Numbered from the stretch's first letter, positions 1 through 6,126 are shown. The stretch is 12,360 bases of DNA from UBA6821 sp044236545 (GCA_044236545.1 JBIIGI010000073.1:1-12360), one strand, 5' to 3'. Notes: a model not told the origin generated them from the letters alone. A program made the numbers and translations.

Positions 1-389
1 GAGGATGGCTTGGCTGCGAGGGGATCGAGGGCGGACTTCAGGGCATCCTCGACGAGTTGGGCGCAATGGATTTTCATCGGGGGGAGGGGGCCGAGCGGTG
101 AGGAGAGTTGCTCCCCCGACATGGCAAGTGCCTCTCCTGCTGTCTTTCCCCTGATCATCTCGGTGGCAACGCTCGCCACGGCGATCGCGGTCTGGCAACC
201 GAAGGTCTGGAAGGTGGCACGGTCGATCACCTTGCGGCCGTTCTCCTCCTTGAACTTCACCCACATGCGGAGCATGTCCCCGCAGTCACTCCGGCCCACG
301 GTGCCCTCCGCGTCGGCGTTCTCCATCTCGCCGAGATTCTTGGGATTCTTGGCGGCTTCCTCGATCTTGTTCAATTGGTCGTCACTCAT
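1..389 (-). CDS. NifU/IscU-like Fe-S cluster scaffold protein (partial, 3' end outside window)
   Basis: The minus-strand frame opening at ATG 389-387 encodes 129 visible residues and runs off the left edge. It carries the ligand pattern of the IscU/NifU N-terminal family: Cys36-Gly-Asp38 (in SDCGD), Cys65 (in TFGCQTAIA) and His108-Cys109 in LPPMKIHC. These residues hold a nascent [2Fe-2S] or [4Fe-4S] cluster before transfer to apo-proteins in the cytoplasm. The first 30 residues are a short acidic extension. It lies 86 bp downstream of the rhodanese-like gene on the same strand, so co-transcription is likely. There is no Shine-Dalgarno site before the ATG; the leader is instead a run of CATCTCC heptads ending in CACCCC-ATG. 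Because the C-terminus is missing, I cannot tell a stand-alone IscU-like protein from a longer NifU with extra domains. Confidence 0.88.
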   Translation of the reverse strand, partial: MSDDQLNKIEEAAKNPKNLGEMENADAEGTVGRSDCGDMLRMWVKFKEENGRKVIDRATFQTFGCQTAIAVASVATEMIRGKTAGEALAMSGEQLSSPLGPLPPMKIHCAQLVEDALKSALDPLAAKPS

Positions 390-393
390 GGGG

Positions 394-452
394 TGGGGAA
401 TAGGAGATGGGAGATGGGAGATGGGAGATGGGGGGATAGGCTGAAGGCTATT
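394..452. repeat. Heptad repeat array: four perfect GGAGATG units followed by GGCTGAA-type units
   Basis: Four perfect copies of GGAGATG occupy 403-430, flanked by degenerate units (GGAATA before, GGGGGAT after). From 439 the word changes to GGCTGAA then GGCTATT while the period stays 7. The array fills most of the gap between the stop of the rhodanese-like gene and the start of the NifU-like gene. On the coding (minus) strand it reads as CATCTCC repeats leading into the start codon. Confidence 0.95.
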
Positions 453-475
453 GGACTGTTGACTTTGCCTTTCAA

Positions 476-1027
476 TCATTCCGCTTCCGTCGTGTAGCGA
501 GGGAGCGATGGATCGGCCTGTGAGGAGTAGGCATCGATTCCTCCCTTGAGGCCTTTCACCGCGGTGAAGCCGTGACCCGCGAAGTAGGCGGCGGCATCAA
601 GCACCCGGCCGCCGGTGTGATCGATCAGGAAGATCGCTGTCTCCTTTGGCCAGTTCATCGCCTCCTGCATGATCTCCTGGGTCATGAATCGGCTGCCGGG
701 GATCGAGACCGCCTCGAATTCCTCGCGGGTCCTGATGTCGAGAAGACGGATGCCGGGATCCTTCAGCCGTGAATGAAGGTCGACGGGAGAGATCAGGAGC
801 GCCTCATCCTTGAGGTGGCCCTCCCGGATCTCTCCCAGAACGGTCGCGGGATCCAGTCCGCCGTTCCGTGCGCAGATCTGGGCGAGTGTTTCGGCGGGGG
901 AGAATCCGCAACTGCTGCAGCCGCCGATATGATGGAGCTGAAAAAGAGTGCGCCGTGCTCCGGGGAAAATCCCGAGGAGTTCCTCCATCGTGAGATCGGG
1001 AGTCGGTTCCGTGGTGGCCGTGGTCAT
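476..1027 (-). CDS. DUF1858 plus rhodanese-like domain protein, active-site Cys replaced by Asp
   Basis: 183 residues, apparently two domains. Residues 12-70 resemble the DUF1858 helical domain (TMEELLGIFPGA, then HHIGGCSSCGFSPAETL) with a CxxC pair at Cys37/Cys40 that could bind metal or act as a redox pair. Residues 76-175 form a rhodanese-like fold: LLDIRTREEFE at 95-105, IPGS at 109-112, and the loop DHTGGR at 136-141. That loop normally reads CxxGxR; here the catalytic Cys is Asp136, so persulfide sulfurtransfer by this loop is not expected and a binding or regulatory role is more likely. Its neighbour downstream is an Fe-S scaffold gene, which suggests a job in sulfur or Fe-S handling (inference). 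Cytoplasmic: no signal peptide. The ATG at 1027 has no clear Shine-Dalgarno site. It diverges from psd. Confidence 0.85.
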   Translation of the reverse strand: MTTATTEPTPDLTMEELLGIFPGARRTLFQLHHIGGCSSCGFSPAETLAQICARNGGLDPATVLGEIREGHLKDEALLISPVDLHSRLKDPGIRLLDIRTREEFEAVSIPGSRFMTQEIMQEAMNWPKETAIFLIDHTGGRVLDAAAYFAGHGFTAVKGLKGGIDAYSSQADPSLPRYTTEAE

Positions 1028-1047
1028 GTCCAGGACGTTACTGCAAA

Positions 1048-1141
1048 GGAGATGAATATGGAACTCAGGAACTCAAGAAAGGGATCCAGACAAAGGCATT
1101 GTTAAAAAATTCCTGTTTTCCTGAGTTCCAGATTCATCCCC
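1048..1141. repeat. Octad-built imperfect inverted repeat in a divergent intergenic region
   Basis: Left arm 1048-1079 and right arm 1110-1141 are 32 bp each with a 30 bp loop. The core GATGAATATGGAACTCAGGAA-type segment (1051-1071) pairs with 1118-1138 at 20 of 21 positions. Read outward toward either gene, each arm divides into 8-bp words (TTCCTGAG, TTCCA(T/G)AT, TCATC(T/C)CC). Beyond the arms TGCAGT recurs on both sides. It sits between the rhodanese-like gene (left, minus) and psd (right, plus), so both face the same sequence. It may be an operator, a cruciform, or two copies of a leader element placed head to head. Confidence 0.85.
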
Positions 1142-1184
1142 TGCAGTTGAATTTATCGGCTCGCTGTCAGAGGGGTGGTCATAC

Positions 1185-1190
1185 TAGGGT
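1185..1190 (+). promoter_or_regulatory. TAGGGT box, 15 nt upstream of psd start; candidate -10 element
   Basis: TAGGGT begins exactly 15 nt before the psd ATG, the same distance as at two other genes in the window (2713 and 5014). It fits the TANNNT form of leaderless promoters and would place the transcript start within a few bases of the ATG. No good -35 is visible (CTGTCA at 1164 would be 15 bp away). A weak, over-spaced ribosome binding site (AGGG) is the alternative reading. Confidence 0.4.
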
Positions 1191-1199
1191 TCCGGCCGC

Positions 1200-1856
1200 A
1201 TGAGCAAACCAAGGCCAGCCAGAGCAATGCATGAGGGGCGGTGGATTTTCCTGATCCTGATCGCCGGAGCCATCCTGGGAGCCGCTTTCCACATCCTGAT
1301 CCTGACGTTGCTTTTCGGAGGGCTGATGCTTTTCTGCCTCTGGTTTTTCCGCGAACCGGATCGGACGCCGCCCGCGGATCCGGCTCTCGCAGTCTCACCG
1401 GCCGATGGAACCGTCACTCTCGTTGACGAGGTGGTGGAGGATCAGTTCTTCAAGCGCAGGATGAAGCGTGTTTCCATTTTCCTCTCCGTCTTCGATGTCC
1501 ATGTGAACCGCACCCCGATCGCCGGGGAGGTTCTCTTCACCGAGGGGCGCGGCGGCCTCTACCTTGATGCCCGCAAGCCTGAGGCATCGATCCTGAACGA
1601 GAGTCTTTTCTGGGTCTTCGGTTCGAGGGAGGAGCAATCGCGCGCGGTGGGCGTCAAACAGATCACCGGTGCCATCGCACGCCGGATCGTTCCCTGGGCG
1701 CAACTCGGGGAGCACATGGAACGGGGCGAGCGCTTCGGGATGATCCGATTCGGATCCCGCACAGATCTCTACCTCCCGCTTGATTCCGAGATCCTTGTCT
1801 CCACGGGAGATAAGGTGAAGGGCGGCGAGACCGCGATCGCCAAAATGGCATCCTGA
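1200..1856 (+). CDS. psd: Phosphatidylserine decarboxylase proenzyme, short (class A-like) form
   Basis: 218 residues. The enzyme removes CO2 from phosphatidylserine to give phosphatidylethanolamine at the inner membrane. Residues 15-50 form one or two membrane-anchoring segments. The catalytic part holds SPADG (66-70), FDVHVNRTPIAGEV (98-111) and RFGSRTDLYLP (183-193). Psd is made as one chain that cuts itself at Gly-Ser; here Gly185-Ser186, with Ser186 becoming the pyruvoyl cofactor and the last 33 residues the alpha chain. The length and the GSR form of the cleavage site match the short bacterial and archaetidylserine-type class, not the ~300-residue E. coli form with LGST. It is the first gene of psd-pssA-pgsA, and the product of the next gene makes its substrate. 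Start chosen at the first ATG, 15 nt after a TAGGGT box. Confidence 0.96.
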   Translation: MSKPRPARAMHEGRWIFLILIAGAILGAAFHILILTLLFGGLMLFCLWFFREPDRTPPADPALAVSPADGTVTLVDEVVEDQFFKRRMKRVSIFLSVFDVHVNRTPIAGEVLFTEGRGGLYLDARKPEASILNESLFWVFGSREEQSRAVGVKQITGAIARRIVPWAQLGEHMERGERFGMIRFGSRTDLYLPLDSEILVSTGDKVKGGETAIAKMAS

Positions 1857-1861
1857 TTTCC

Positions 1862-1902
1862 TTCCCAATCTCCCATCTTCCATCTCCCAGTTCCCATCCC
1901 CG
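1862..1902. repeat. Degenerate heptad array (TCTCCCA family) abutting the pssA start codon
   Basis: Five to six successive 7-bp units can be read in phase from 1862: TTCCCAA, TCTCCCA, TCTTCCA, TCTCCCA, GTTCCCA, then TCCCCG-A running into ATG at 1903. This is the reverse complement of the GATGGGA word seen at 403 and 6023, but more diverged. It fills almost the whole 46 bp between psd and pssA, leaving no room for a Shine-Dalgarno site. Confidence 0.85.
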
Positions 1903-2715
1903 ATGACCAGCCCCCACGAGCCGAAAATCTACCTTTTGCCGAACCTGATGACGGCGGGGAATCTCTTCTGCGGTTTCGCGGCTGTCCTGAAGATCATTGA
2001 GGGTGCGCTGCTGAACAACGGCGGCGAATCCGCGATTCATTCCTACCACACGGCTCTGGCATTTATTCTCGGAGCGTGCGTCTTCGATCTGCTCGATGGC
2101 CGCGTGGCGCGTCTCGGGGGATACGAGAGTCCCTTCGGGCGTGAGTTCGACTCGCTGGCCGATGTGGTTTCCTTCGGCCTGGCGCCGGCCCTGATGGTTT
2201 GGCAGATCGTCCTCAAGGACTTTCACAAGACCGGGTGGGTCATCGCCTTTGTCTATCTGCTCTGCGGCACCCTCCGACTTGCCCGCTTTAACTGCATTGC
2301 TTCCTCGGTTCATGAACCGCAGGAGGCGAGGGAGCATTCCAAGGAATTCGTCGGTTTTCCCATCCCTGCCGCCGCCGGACTGATTGCCTCGCTGACGCTC
2401 TTCATGCTCTGGCTCGAGGAGGGGGAGCGGACGATCGGGCGCTGGAAGTTCGCCCTCCCAGCGCTCCTGCTCTTCCTCTCCTTCATGATGTTCAGCAAGG
2501 TTCGCTACCCGAGCTTCAAGGGGCTGAACATGCGCTCCCAGCGCTCCCTCCCGCGCTTCCTGCTCATCATCGTCGTGCTGGCCTTCGCGGGGCTCAACTA
2601 CGAGTGGATGCCGGCAGTCCTCTTCGTTCTCTTCCTGATTTACGGATTCGTCCGCCCCCTGCTCTCAAGGCCCCTGCGTCAGGAGATTGAGGATGAGGAT
2701 CCCGCCAGGGAATAG
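1903..2715 (+). CDS. pssA: CDP-diacylglycerol--serine O-phosphatidyltransferase (phosphatidylserine synthase)
   Basis: 270 residues. It joins CDP-diacylglycerol and L-serine to give phosphatidylserine and CMP, supplying the substrate for the product of psd just upstream. The CDP-alcohol phosphotransferase signature is complete: Asp62, Asp65-Gly66, Ala69-Arg70, Gly79, Asp83 and Asp87, with standard spacing. The N-terminal LLPNLMTAGNLFCGF and the GTLRLARFN segment (122-130) are typical of the membrane-type PssA rather than of PgsA. About six to eight membrane segments are visible, the last at 217-248. It ends in an acidic tail. Start at ATG 1903 fits the family N-terminus. The leader is a pyrimidine-rich heptad run. 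Confidence 0.96.
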   Translation: MTSPHEPKIYLLPNLMTAGNLFCGFAAVLKIIEGALLNNGGESAIHSYHTALAFILGACVFDLLDGRVARLGGYESPFGREFDSLADVVSFGLAPALMVWQIVLKDFHKTGWVIAFVYLLCGTLRLARFNCIASSVHEPQEAREHSKEFVGFPIPAAAGLIASLTLFMLWLEEGERTIGRWKFALPALLLFLSFMMFSKVRYPSFKGLNMRSQRSLPRFLLIIVVLAFAGLNYEWMPAVLFVLFLIYGFVRPLLSRPLRQEIEDEDPARE

Positions 2716-2718
2716 GGT
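2713..2718 (+). promoter_or_regulatory. TAGGGT box, 15 nt upstream of pgsA start, overlapping the pssA stop
   Basis: TAGGGT starts at the TAG stop codon of pssA and lies exactly 15 nt before the pgsA ATG. It may be a -10 box for a separate pgsA transcript, or AGGG may act as a weak ribosome binding site. The nearest TTGAGG (2688-2693) is 19 bp upstream, a poor -35 distance. Being inside a probable operon and over a stop codon, this copy is the weakest of the three. Confidence 0.3.
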
Positions 2719-2727
2719 AACGTCAGC

Positions 2728-3303
2728 ATGAATCTTCCCAACAAACTCACCCTGGGCAGGCTTGTCCTGACGGCGTTCTTCGTCGCCTTCCTCTCCACGG
2801 ACACCCACTGGGGTGATGTGGCCGCGTTGGCGCTTTTTGTGATCGCCTCGGCGACTGACTGGCTCGATGGCTATCTGGCCAGGAAGCTCAACCAGATGAC
2901 CAATTTCGGGAAGCTGATGGATCCGCTTGCCGACAAGGTGCTGGTGGCTTCCGCGTTGGTCTGCCTCATCAACACCAAGGAGTATCACGTCGGCATCCCC
3001 GCCTGGGCCGTCATCGTCATCATCACCAGGGAGTTCCTCATCACCGGCCTCCGCCAGCTTGCCGCCGGTCAGGGAGTCATCCTCCCGGCCGATCATCTCG
3101 GTAAGCACAAGACCGCCTGGCAGTTGATCACCATCCTCTTTTTCCTGATCCTGCTGGCGGCTGGAGACTGCTTTGGCGACGAGACGCGCTGGCTCCTCTT
3201 CCTTGGTCAGCGGGTCGGTCCCATCCTCATCGGGATCACCGTCGTGCTGACCATCTACTCGGGCCTCGCCTACCTCTGGAAAAACCGTTTCCTGCTGAAG
3301 TGA
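2728..3303 (+). CDS. pgsA: CDP-diacylglycerol--glycerol-3-phosphate 3-phosphatidyltransferase
   Basis: 191 residues, the usual size for PgsA. It makes phosphatidylglycerol phosphate from CDP-diacylglycerol and glycerol-3-phosphate, the first step to phosphatidylglycerol and cardiolipin. The N-terminus MNLPNKLTLGRL is the family signature. The active-site set is Asp44, Asp47-Gly48, Ala51-Arg52, Gly61, Asp65 and Asp69 (DPLADK). TREFLITGLR (100-109) and LGKHKTAWQ (114... region 104-112 of the family) are PgsA hallmarks that separate it from PssA. About five membrane segments. It lies 12 bp after pssA, so the cluster holds both the zwitterionic and the anionic branch from CDP-diacylglycerol. Confidence 0.95.
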   Translation: MNLPNKLTLGRLVLTAFFVAFLSTDTHWGDVAALALFVIASATDWLDGYLARKLNQMTNFGKLMDPLADKVLVASALVCLINTKEYHVGIPAWAVIVIITREFLITGLRQLAAGQGVILPADHLGKHKTAWQLITILFFLILLAAGDCFGDETRWLLFLGQRVGPILIGITVVLTIYSGLAYLWKNRFLLK

Positions 3304-3311
3304 CATCCGCC

Positions 3312-3340
3312 TCGCGTTGGGGAGTGTTGCCACTACGCGA
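3312..3340. repeat. Small inverted repeat downstream of pgsA
   Basis: TCGCGT (3312-3317) pairs exactly with ACGCGA (3335-3340) across 17 nt that themselves contain GTG...CAC. It begins 9 bp after the pgsA stop and ends where the proposed gnd -35 box begins. There is no T-run, so it is not a standard terminator; it could be an operator. Confidence 0.45.
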
Positions 3341-3369
3341 TTGCCAGCCCATCCAGTGGGCGATAGGAT
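3341..3369 (+). promoter_or_regulatory. Predicted sigma70-type promoter for gnd with a hairpin in the spacer
   Basis: TTGCCA (3341-3346), a 17 bp spacer, then TAGGAT (3364-3369): four of six matches to each consensus box at ideal spacing. The spacer contains the perfect inverted repeat GCCCA/TGGGC (3347-3351 and 3357-3361) with a 5-nt loop, which could be a repressor site. Transcription from here would give a leader of about 28 nt before the gnd ATG. Confidence 0.55.
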
Positions 3370-3403
3370 GGACGGCTCTTTTACCAATCGAATTCTTACC
3401 ATT

Positions 3404-4864
3404 ATGAGCATCAACCAAAGTGATATCGGCCTCATCGGCCTCGCCGTCATGGGCGAGAACCTCGTCCTCAACATGGAGAGCAAGGGATTCTCCGTCAGTG
3501 TCTTCAACCGCACCGCGGCCGTGACCGAGAAGTTCGCCGAGAGCCGTGCCAAGGGTAAGAACATCGTCCCGACCAAGACCTTGGAGGAGTTCGTCGGATC
3601 GCTCGCCCGCCCGCGCAAGGCCATGATCATGGTGAAGGCCGGCGCCCCTGTGGACGCGGTTATCGACCAGCTCGTTCCCCTGCTCGAGAAGGGAGACATC
3701 ATCATCGACGGTGGCAACAGCCTCTGGACCGACACCCAGCGCCGCGAAAAGGCCCTCAAGGAAAAGGGTCTCCACTACGTCGGTGCCGGCGTCTCCGGCG
3801 GCGAGGAGGGCGCGCTCAACGGCCCCTCGATCATGCCCGGGGGCTCGGAGGAGTCCTGGAAGTCCGTCGGCCCGATCTTCCGCAAGATCGCCGCTCTTGT
3901 TGATGGCGAGCCCTGCTGCCGCCACATGGGCCCCGATGGTGCCGGTCACTACGTCAAGATGGTCCACAATGGCATCGAATACGGCGACATGCAGCTCATC
4001 TGCGAGGCCTACGCCATCCTGAAGGCGGCCATCAACCCGACCGTTGAGGAGTTTCACAAGATCTTCGCCGAGTGGAACAAGGGCGAGCTCAACAGCTACC
4101 TCATCGACATCACCGAGCAGATCTTCACCAAGAAGGACGAAGAGACCGGCAAGCCTCTCGTCGATCTCATCCTCGACAAGGCCGGCCAGAAGGGAACCGG
4201 CAAGTGGACCGTCGGCAACGCCGTCGAGCACGGCGTCGTCCTCTCCACCGTCAATGCCGCTGTCGAGGCCCGTATCCTTTCCTCGATGAAGGCCAAGCGC
4301 GTCACCGCGAGCGGCATCCTGCCTGCATGGAACGCCCCCGTCTTCACCGGCGACCGTCAGCAGTTCATCAACGACGTCCGCGACGCCCTCTACGCCAGCA
4401 AGATCGTTAGCTACGCCCAGGGCCTCGATCTCCTCGGCACAGCCAGCAAGTTCTACGGCTGGAACCTCAACTTCGGCGACATCGCCACGATCTGGCGCGG
4501 CGGTTGCATCATCCGTGCAGCCTTCCTGAACCGGATCAAGGAAGCCTACGAGGCCAATCCGAACCTCGAGAACCTCATGCTCGCCCCGTTCTTCACCGAA
4601 GTGTTTGCCAAGTCGCAGGCCGGATGGCGCCGTGCCATCGTGGCCGCCGTCGAGCGCGGCGTGGCGGCCCCCGCCTTCACCGCCAGCCTCGGATACTACG
4701 ACAGCTATCGCAGCGCGGTCCTCCCGGCGAACCTCCTGCAGGCTCAGCGCGACTTCTTCGGCGCCCACACCTACGAGCGTACCGACAAGCCCGAGGGGGA
4801 ATTCTTCCACACGAACTGGACCGGTCACGGAGGAACCACCGCCTCGACCACCTACACGGCCTGA
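3404..4864 (+). CDS. gnd: 6-phosphogluconate dehydrogenase, decarboxylating
   Basis: 486 residues from ATG 3404, the full length of the dimeric long-chain family. It oxidises 6-phosphogluconate with NADP to ribulose 5-phosphate, CO2 and NADPH in the oxidative pentose phosphate pathway (cytoplasm). The Rossmann fingerprint GLAVMGENLVLN is at 12-23, IIDGGNSLWTDTQRR at 100-114, and GAGVSGGEEGALNGPSIMPGG at 127-147. The catalytic centre KMVHNGIEYGD puts Lys185, Asn189 and Glu192 where the sheep enzyme has Lys183 and Glu190. The C-terminal YDSYR...LPANLLQAQRDFFGAH tail that reaches into the partner subunit is present. Longer in-frame starts (TTG 3317, ATG 3368) exist, but family N-termini begin just before the Rossmann strand as in MSINQSDIGLIG. 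Codons end in C far more than in neighbouring genes, consistent with high expression. Confidence 0.97.
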   Translation: MSINQSDIGLIGLAVMGENLVLNMESKGFSVSVFNRTAAVTEKFAESRAKGKNIVPTKTLEEFVGSLARPRKAMIMVKAGAPVDAVIDQLVPLLEKGDIIIDGGNSLWTDTQRREKALKEKGLHYVGAGVSGGEEGALNGPSIMPGGSEESWKSVGPIFRKIAALVDGEPCCRHMGPDGAGHYVKMVHNGIEYGDMQLICEAYAILKAAINPTVEEFHKIFAEWNKGELNSYLIDITEQIFTKKDEETGKPLVDLILDKAGQKGTGKWTVGNAVEHGVVLSTVNAAVEARILSSMKAKRVTASGILPAWNAPVFTGDRQQFINDVRDALYASKIVSYAQGLDLLGTASKFYGWNLNFGDIATIWRGGCIIRAAFLNRIKEAYEANPNLENLMLAPFFTEVFAKSQAGWRRAIVAAVERGVAAPAFTASLGYYDSYRSAVLPANLLQAQRDFFGAHTYERTDKPEGEFFHTNWTGHGGTTASTTYTA

Positions 4865-4900
4865 AAAATCCAACCCCGCGAGCGGCCCCACCGAGGCGGA

Positions 4901-4912
4901 CCGACCGGTCGG
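4901..4912. repeat. 12-bp perfect palindrome CCGACCGGTCGG after gnd
   Basis: The self-complementary word lies 37 bp past the gnd stop, in a GC-rich stretch. It may be part of transcription termination or a regulator site for the next gene; nothing more can be said from sequence. Confidence 0.4.
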
Positions 4913-4926
4913 ATCATCAAATCACG

Positions 4927-4954
4927 AGGGGTCCGGAAAAAGCCGGCCCCTTTC
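4927..4954 (+). terminator. Probable intrinsic terminator downstream of gnd
   Basis: GGGG-T-CCGG (4928-4936) pairs with CCGG-CCCC (4943-4950) with one bulged T and a loop AAAAAG; A4927-T4951 can extend the stem, followed by TTTC. The stem is strong and GC-rich, but the T-run is only three bases, so termination may be partial. Confidence 0.5.
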
Positions 4955-4991
4955 ACCTTCAGCCCGACCGATTTTGGAGGGGCGTTTCCCC

Positions 4992-5019
4992 TTGCCCCGA
5001 CCTCATCCTGCCCTAGGGT
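4992..5019 (+). promoter_or_regulatory. Promoter TTGCCC-N16-TAGGGT for the DPBB protein gene
   Basis: TTGCCC (4992-4997) and TAGGGT (5014-5019) are separated by 16 bp, closely matching the TTGCCA-N17-TAGGAT arrangement before gnd. TAGGGT lies 15 nt before ATG 5029, so the predicted transcript start falls within about 0-4 nt of the start codon. No Shine-Dalgarno site is present. This is the best-supported leaderless candidate in the window. Confidence 0.5.
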
Positions 5020-5028
5020 TATTGATTC

Positions 5029-6012
5029 ATGGATTTTTCCCAGCGATCCCTGTTTTCCGGATTGGTGCTGTTTCTGCTCCTCGCCCTGTCCGGAGTGGCA
5101 GAAGCCTCCATTTCGGATGTTGTCGACTCGGTGAAGTCCCGGCTTTCCTCGGATTCCGGGGTCATGACCACCTCTGACTTTGAGCGGATGGCCGTGCAGA
5201 TCAGGGAAAGGGCCATCCAGCGCACCAGGCCACCTGCCGTCATCGTCCCGGCGGCCCCCGTCGTAGGTTTTGGAAAATACCCCTGGCATCGCAATATCAT
5301 GACGACCGTTTTCTGGGTAGGGGAGCGACCGACGGCCCGTAATCCCGTACCCAACAACCGCAGTGCCTGGGACGCCAACTGGTCCCGCAACTACGGTGGC
5401 TACGACAATCCCGAACCCTCGCGACGCCGGAACTTCATCCCGATCGGGTTCACTCCCCGTCAGAATCCCTTCTACATCGCGCTACCCTACTGTGATGTTT
5501 CCCGTGGAAACACCAAGCCGGAGGCCAAGGGCGTCATCCCATGGTTCCGCGACTGCTTTGAGAAGCCGGGCAAGACCGTTCTCAAGGGACGCTGGCTTGC
5601 CATCCACCATGGGGGGAAAACCTGCTTCGCACAGTGGGAGGATTGCGGCCCCTTCCGAACGGACCACCACCAGTATGTGTTCGGAAACGAGCGCCCCAGG
5701 CCCAACCTGAACCGCGGGGCCGGTCTCGACATATCACCCGCCGTCCGCGACTACCTCGGGATGGGCAAAAACGATTATTGTGACTGGAAGTTCGTCGAGG
5801 CGGGCAGCGTGCCGGACGGTCCTTGGAAATTCTACGGGGACAACAACACCTTTGTGCTGAAGCGCAAGGGTGCGAATCTCTACGAGCGTGACCGCAATAA
5901 CGCCAAGAGTTCCCAGACGCTCAATTCCTCGATCCGTCCCAGCAGTTCCTCGGTTCCCCTGAACGGTTCTTCCGCAGGGGTGAGGGCCTCCCCCTCAGTC
6001 GGTTTTCAGTAG
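5029..6012 (+). CDS. Secreted protein with probable double-psi beta-barrel (RlpA/expansin-like) domain
   Basis: 327 residues. Residues 1-26 are a classical signal peptide (charged start, LVLFLLLALSG core, AEA-S cleavage), so the protein is exported. Residues 27-75 are polar and helical. The conserved part runs from about 140 to 268: NPFYIALPY (146-154), WLAIHH, CFAQWEDCGPF (199-209), GAGLDISPAVRDYLG (230-244), CDWKFV (251-256) and VPDGPW (261-266). The pattern of an Asp-x-Gly-Pro-Phe turn followed by LDISPA resembles the barrel core of RlpA, MltA and expansins, whose Asp acts on peptidoglycan or glucans. The five Cys (155, 176, 199, 206, 251) could form disulfides. The Ser/Asn-rich tail (from 280) looks disordered. 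Enzymatic activity is unproven; it may only bind wall glycans. It is preceded by its own promoter and stands alone. Confidence 0.7.
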   Translation: MDFSQRSLFSGLVLFLLLALSGVAEASISDVVDSVKSRLSSDSGVMTTSDFERMAVQIRERAIQRTRPPAVIVPAAPVVGFGKYPWHRNIMTTVFWVGERPTARNPVPNNRSAWDANWSRNYGGYDNPEPSRRRNFIPIGFTPRQNPFYIALPYCDVSRGNTKPEAKGVIPWFRDCFEKPGKTVLKGRWLAIHHGGKTCFAQWEDCGPFRTDHHQYVFGNERPRPNLNRGAGLDISPAVRDYLGMGKNDYCDWKFVEAGSVPDGPWKFYGDNNTFVLKRKGANLYERDRNNAKSSQTLNSSIRPSSSSVPLNGSSAGVRASPSVGFQ

Positions 6013-6022
6013 AAAGAAGGCT

Positions 6023-6065
6023 GATGGGAGATGGGAGATGGGAGATGGGAGATGGGAGATGGGGA
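6023..6065. repeat. Heptad array: five perfect GATGGGA units plus a degenerate sixth
   Basis: Perfect units at 6023-6057 in steps of 7, then GATGGGGA. The word is the same as at 403-430. Just before it, 6017-6024 reads GAAGGCTG, the second heptad word of this family. It starts 11 bp after the stop of the plus-strand DPBB gene and lies in the convergent gap before the 3' end of ccsA. A weak hairpin GCCC-TTTG-GGGC follows at 6111-6122, without a T-run, and is a possible shared stop signal. Confidence 0.95.
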
Positions 6066-6126
6066 GTCGAAGTGATCCTGCCGATCAGAACTTTCGCTCC
6101 AACGGGGCGAGCCCTTTGGGGGCGGC

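Noticed and set aside
394..440. CRISPR-like array
   Set aside because: The units are 7 bp without spacers, far from the 23-40 bp repeats with unique spacers of CRISPR; no cas gene is present.
10..497. Plus-strand open frames opposite the NifU-like gene
   Set aside because: They run through the heptad array (repeating GDGRWEM-like residues) and oppose a well-supported Fe-S scaffold gene.
3317..3403. Extended N-terminus of gnd from TTG 3317 or ATG 3368
   Set aside because: The extra residues cover the predicted promoter and hairpins and do not look like the family N-terminus, which starts directly before the Rossmann strand.
3236..4891. 551-codon open frame on the minus strand opposite gnd
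   Set aside because: It is the mirror of a gene with strong C-ending codon bias, which removes stop codons on the opposite strand. Its translation is low-complexity (Asp, Glu, Gly, Val, Ala, Leu rich) with no recognisable domain, while gnd on the other strand is unambiguous.
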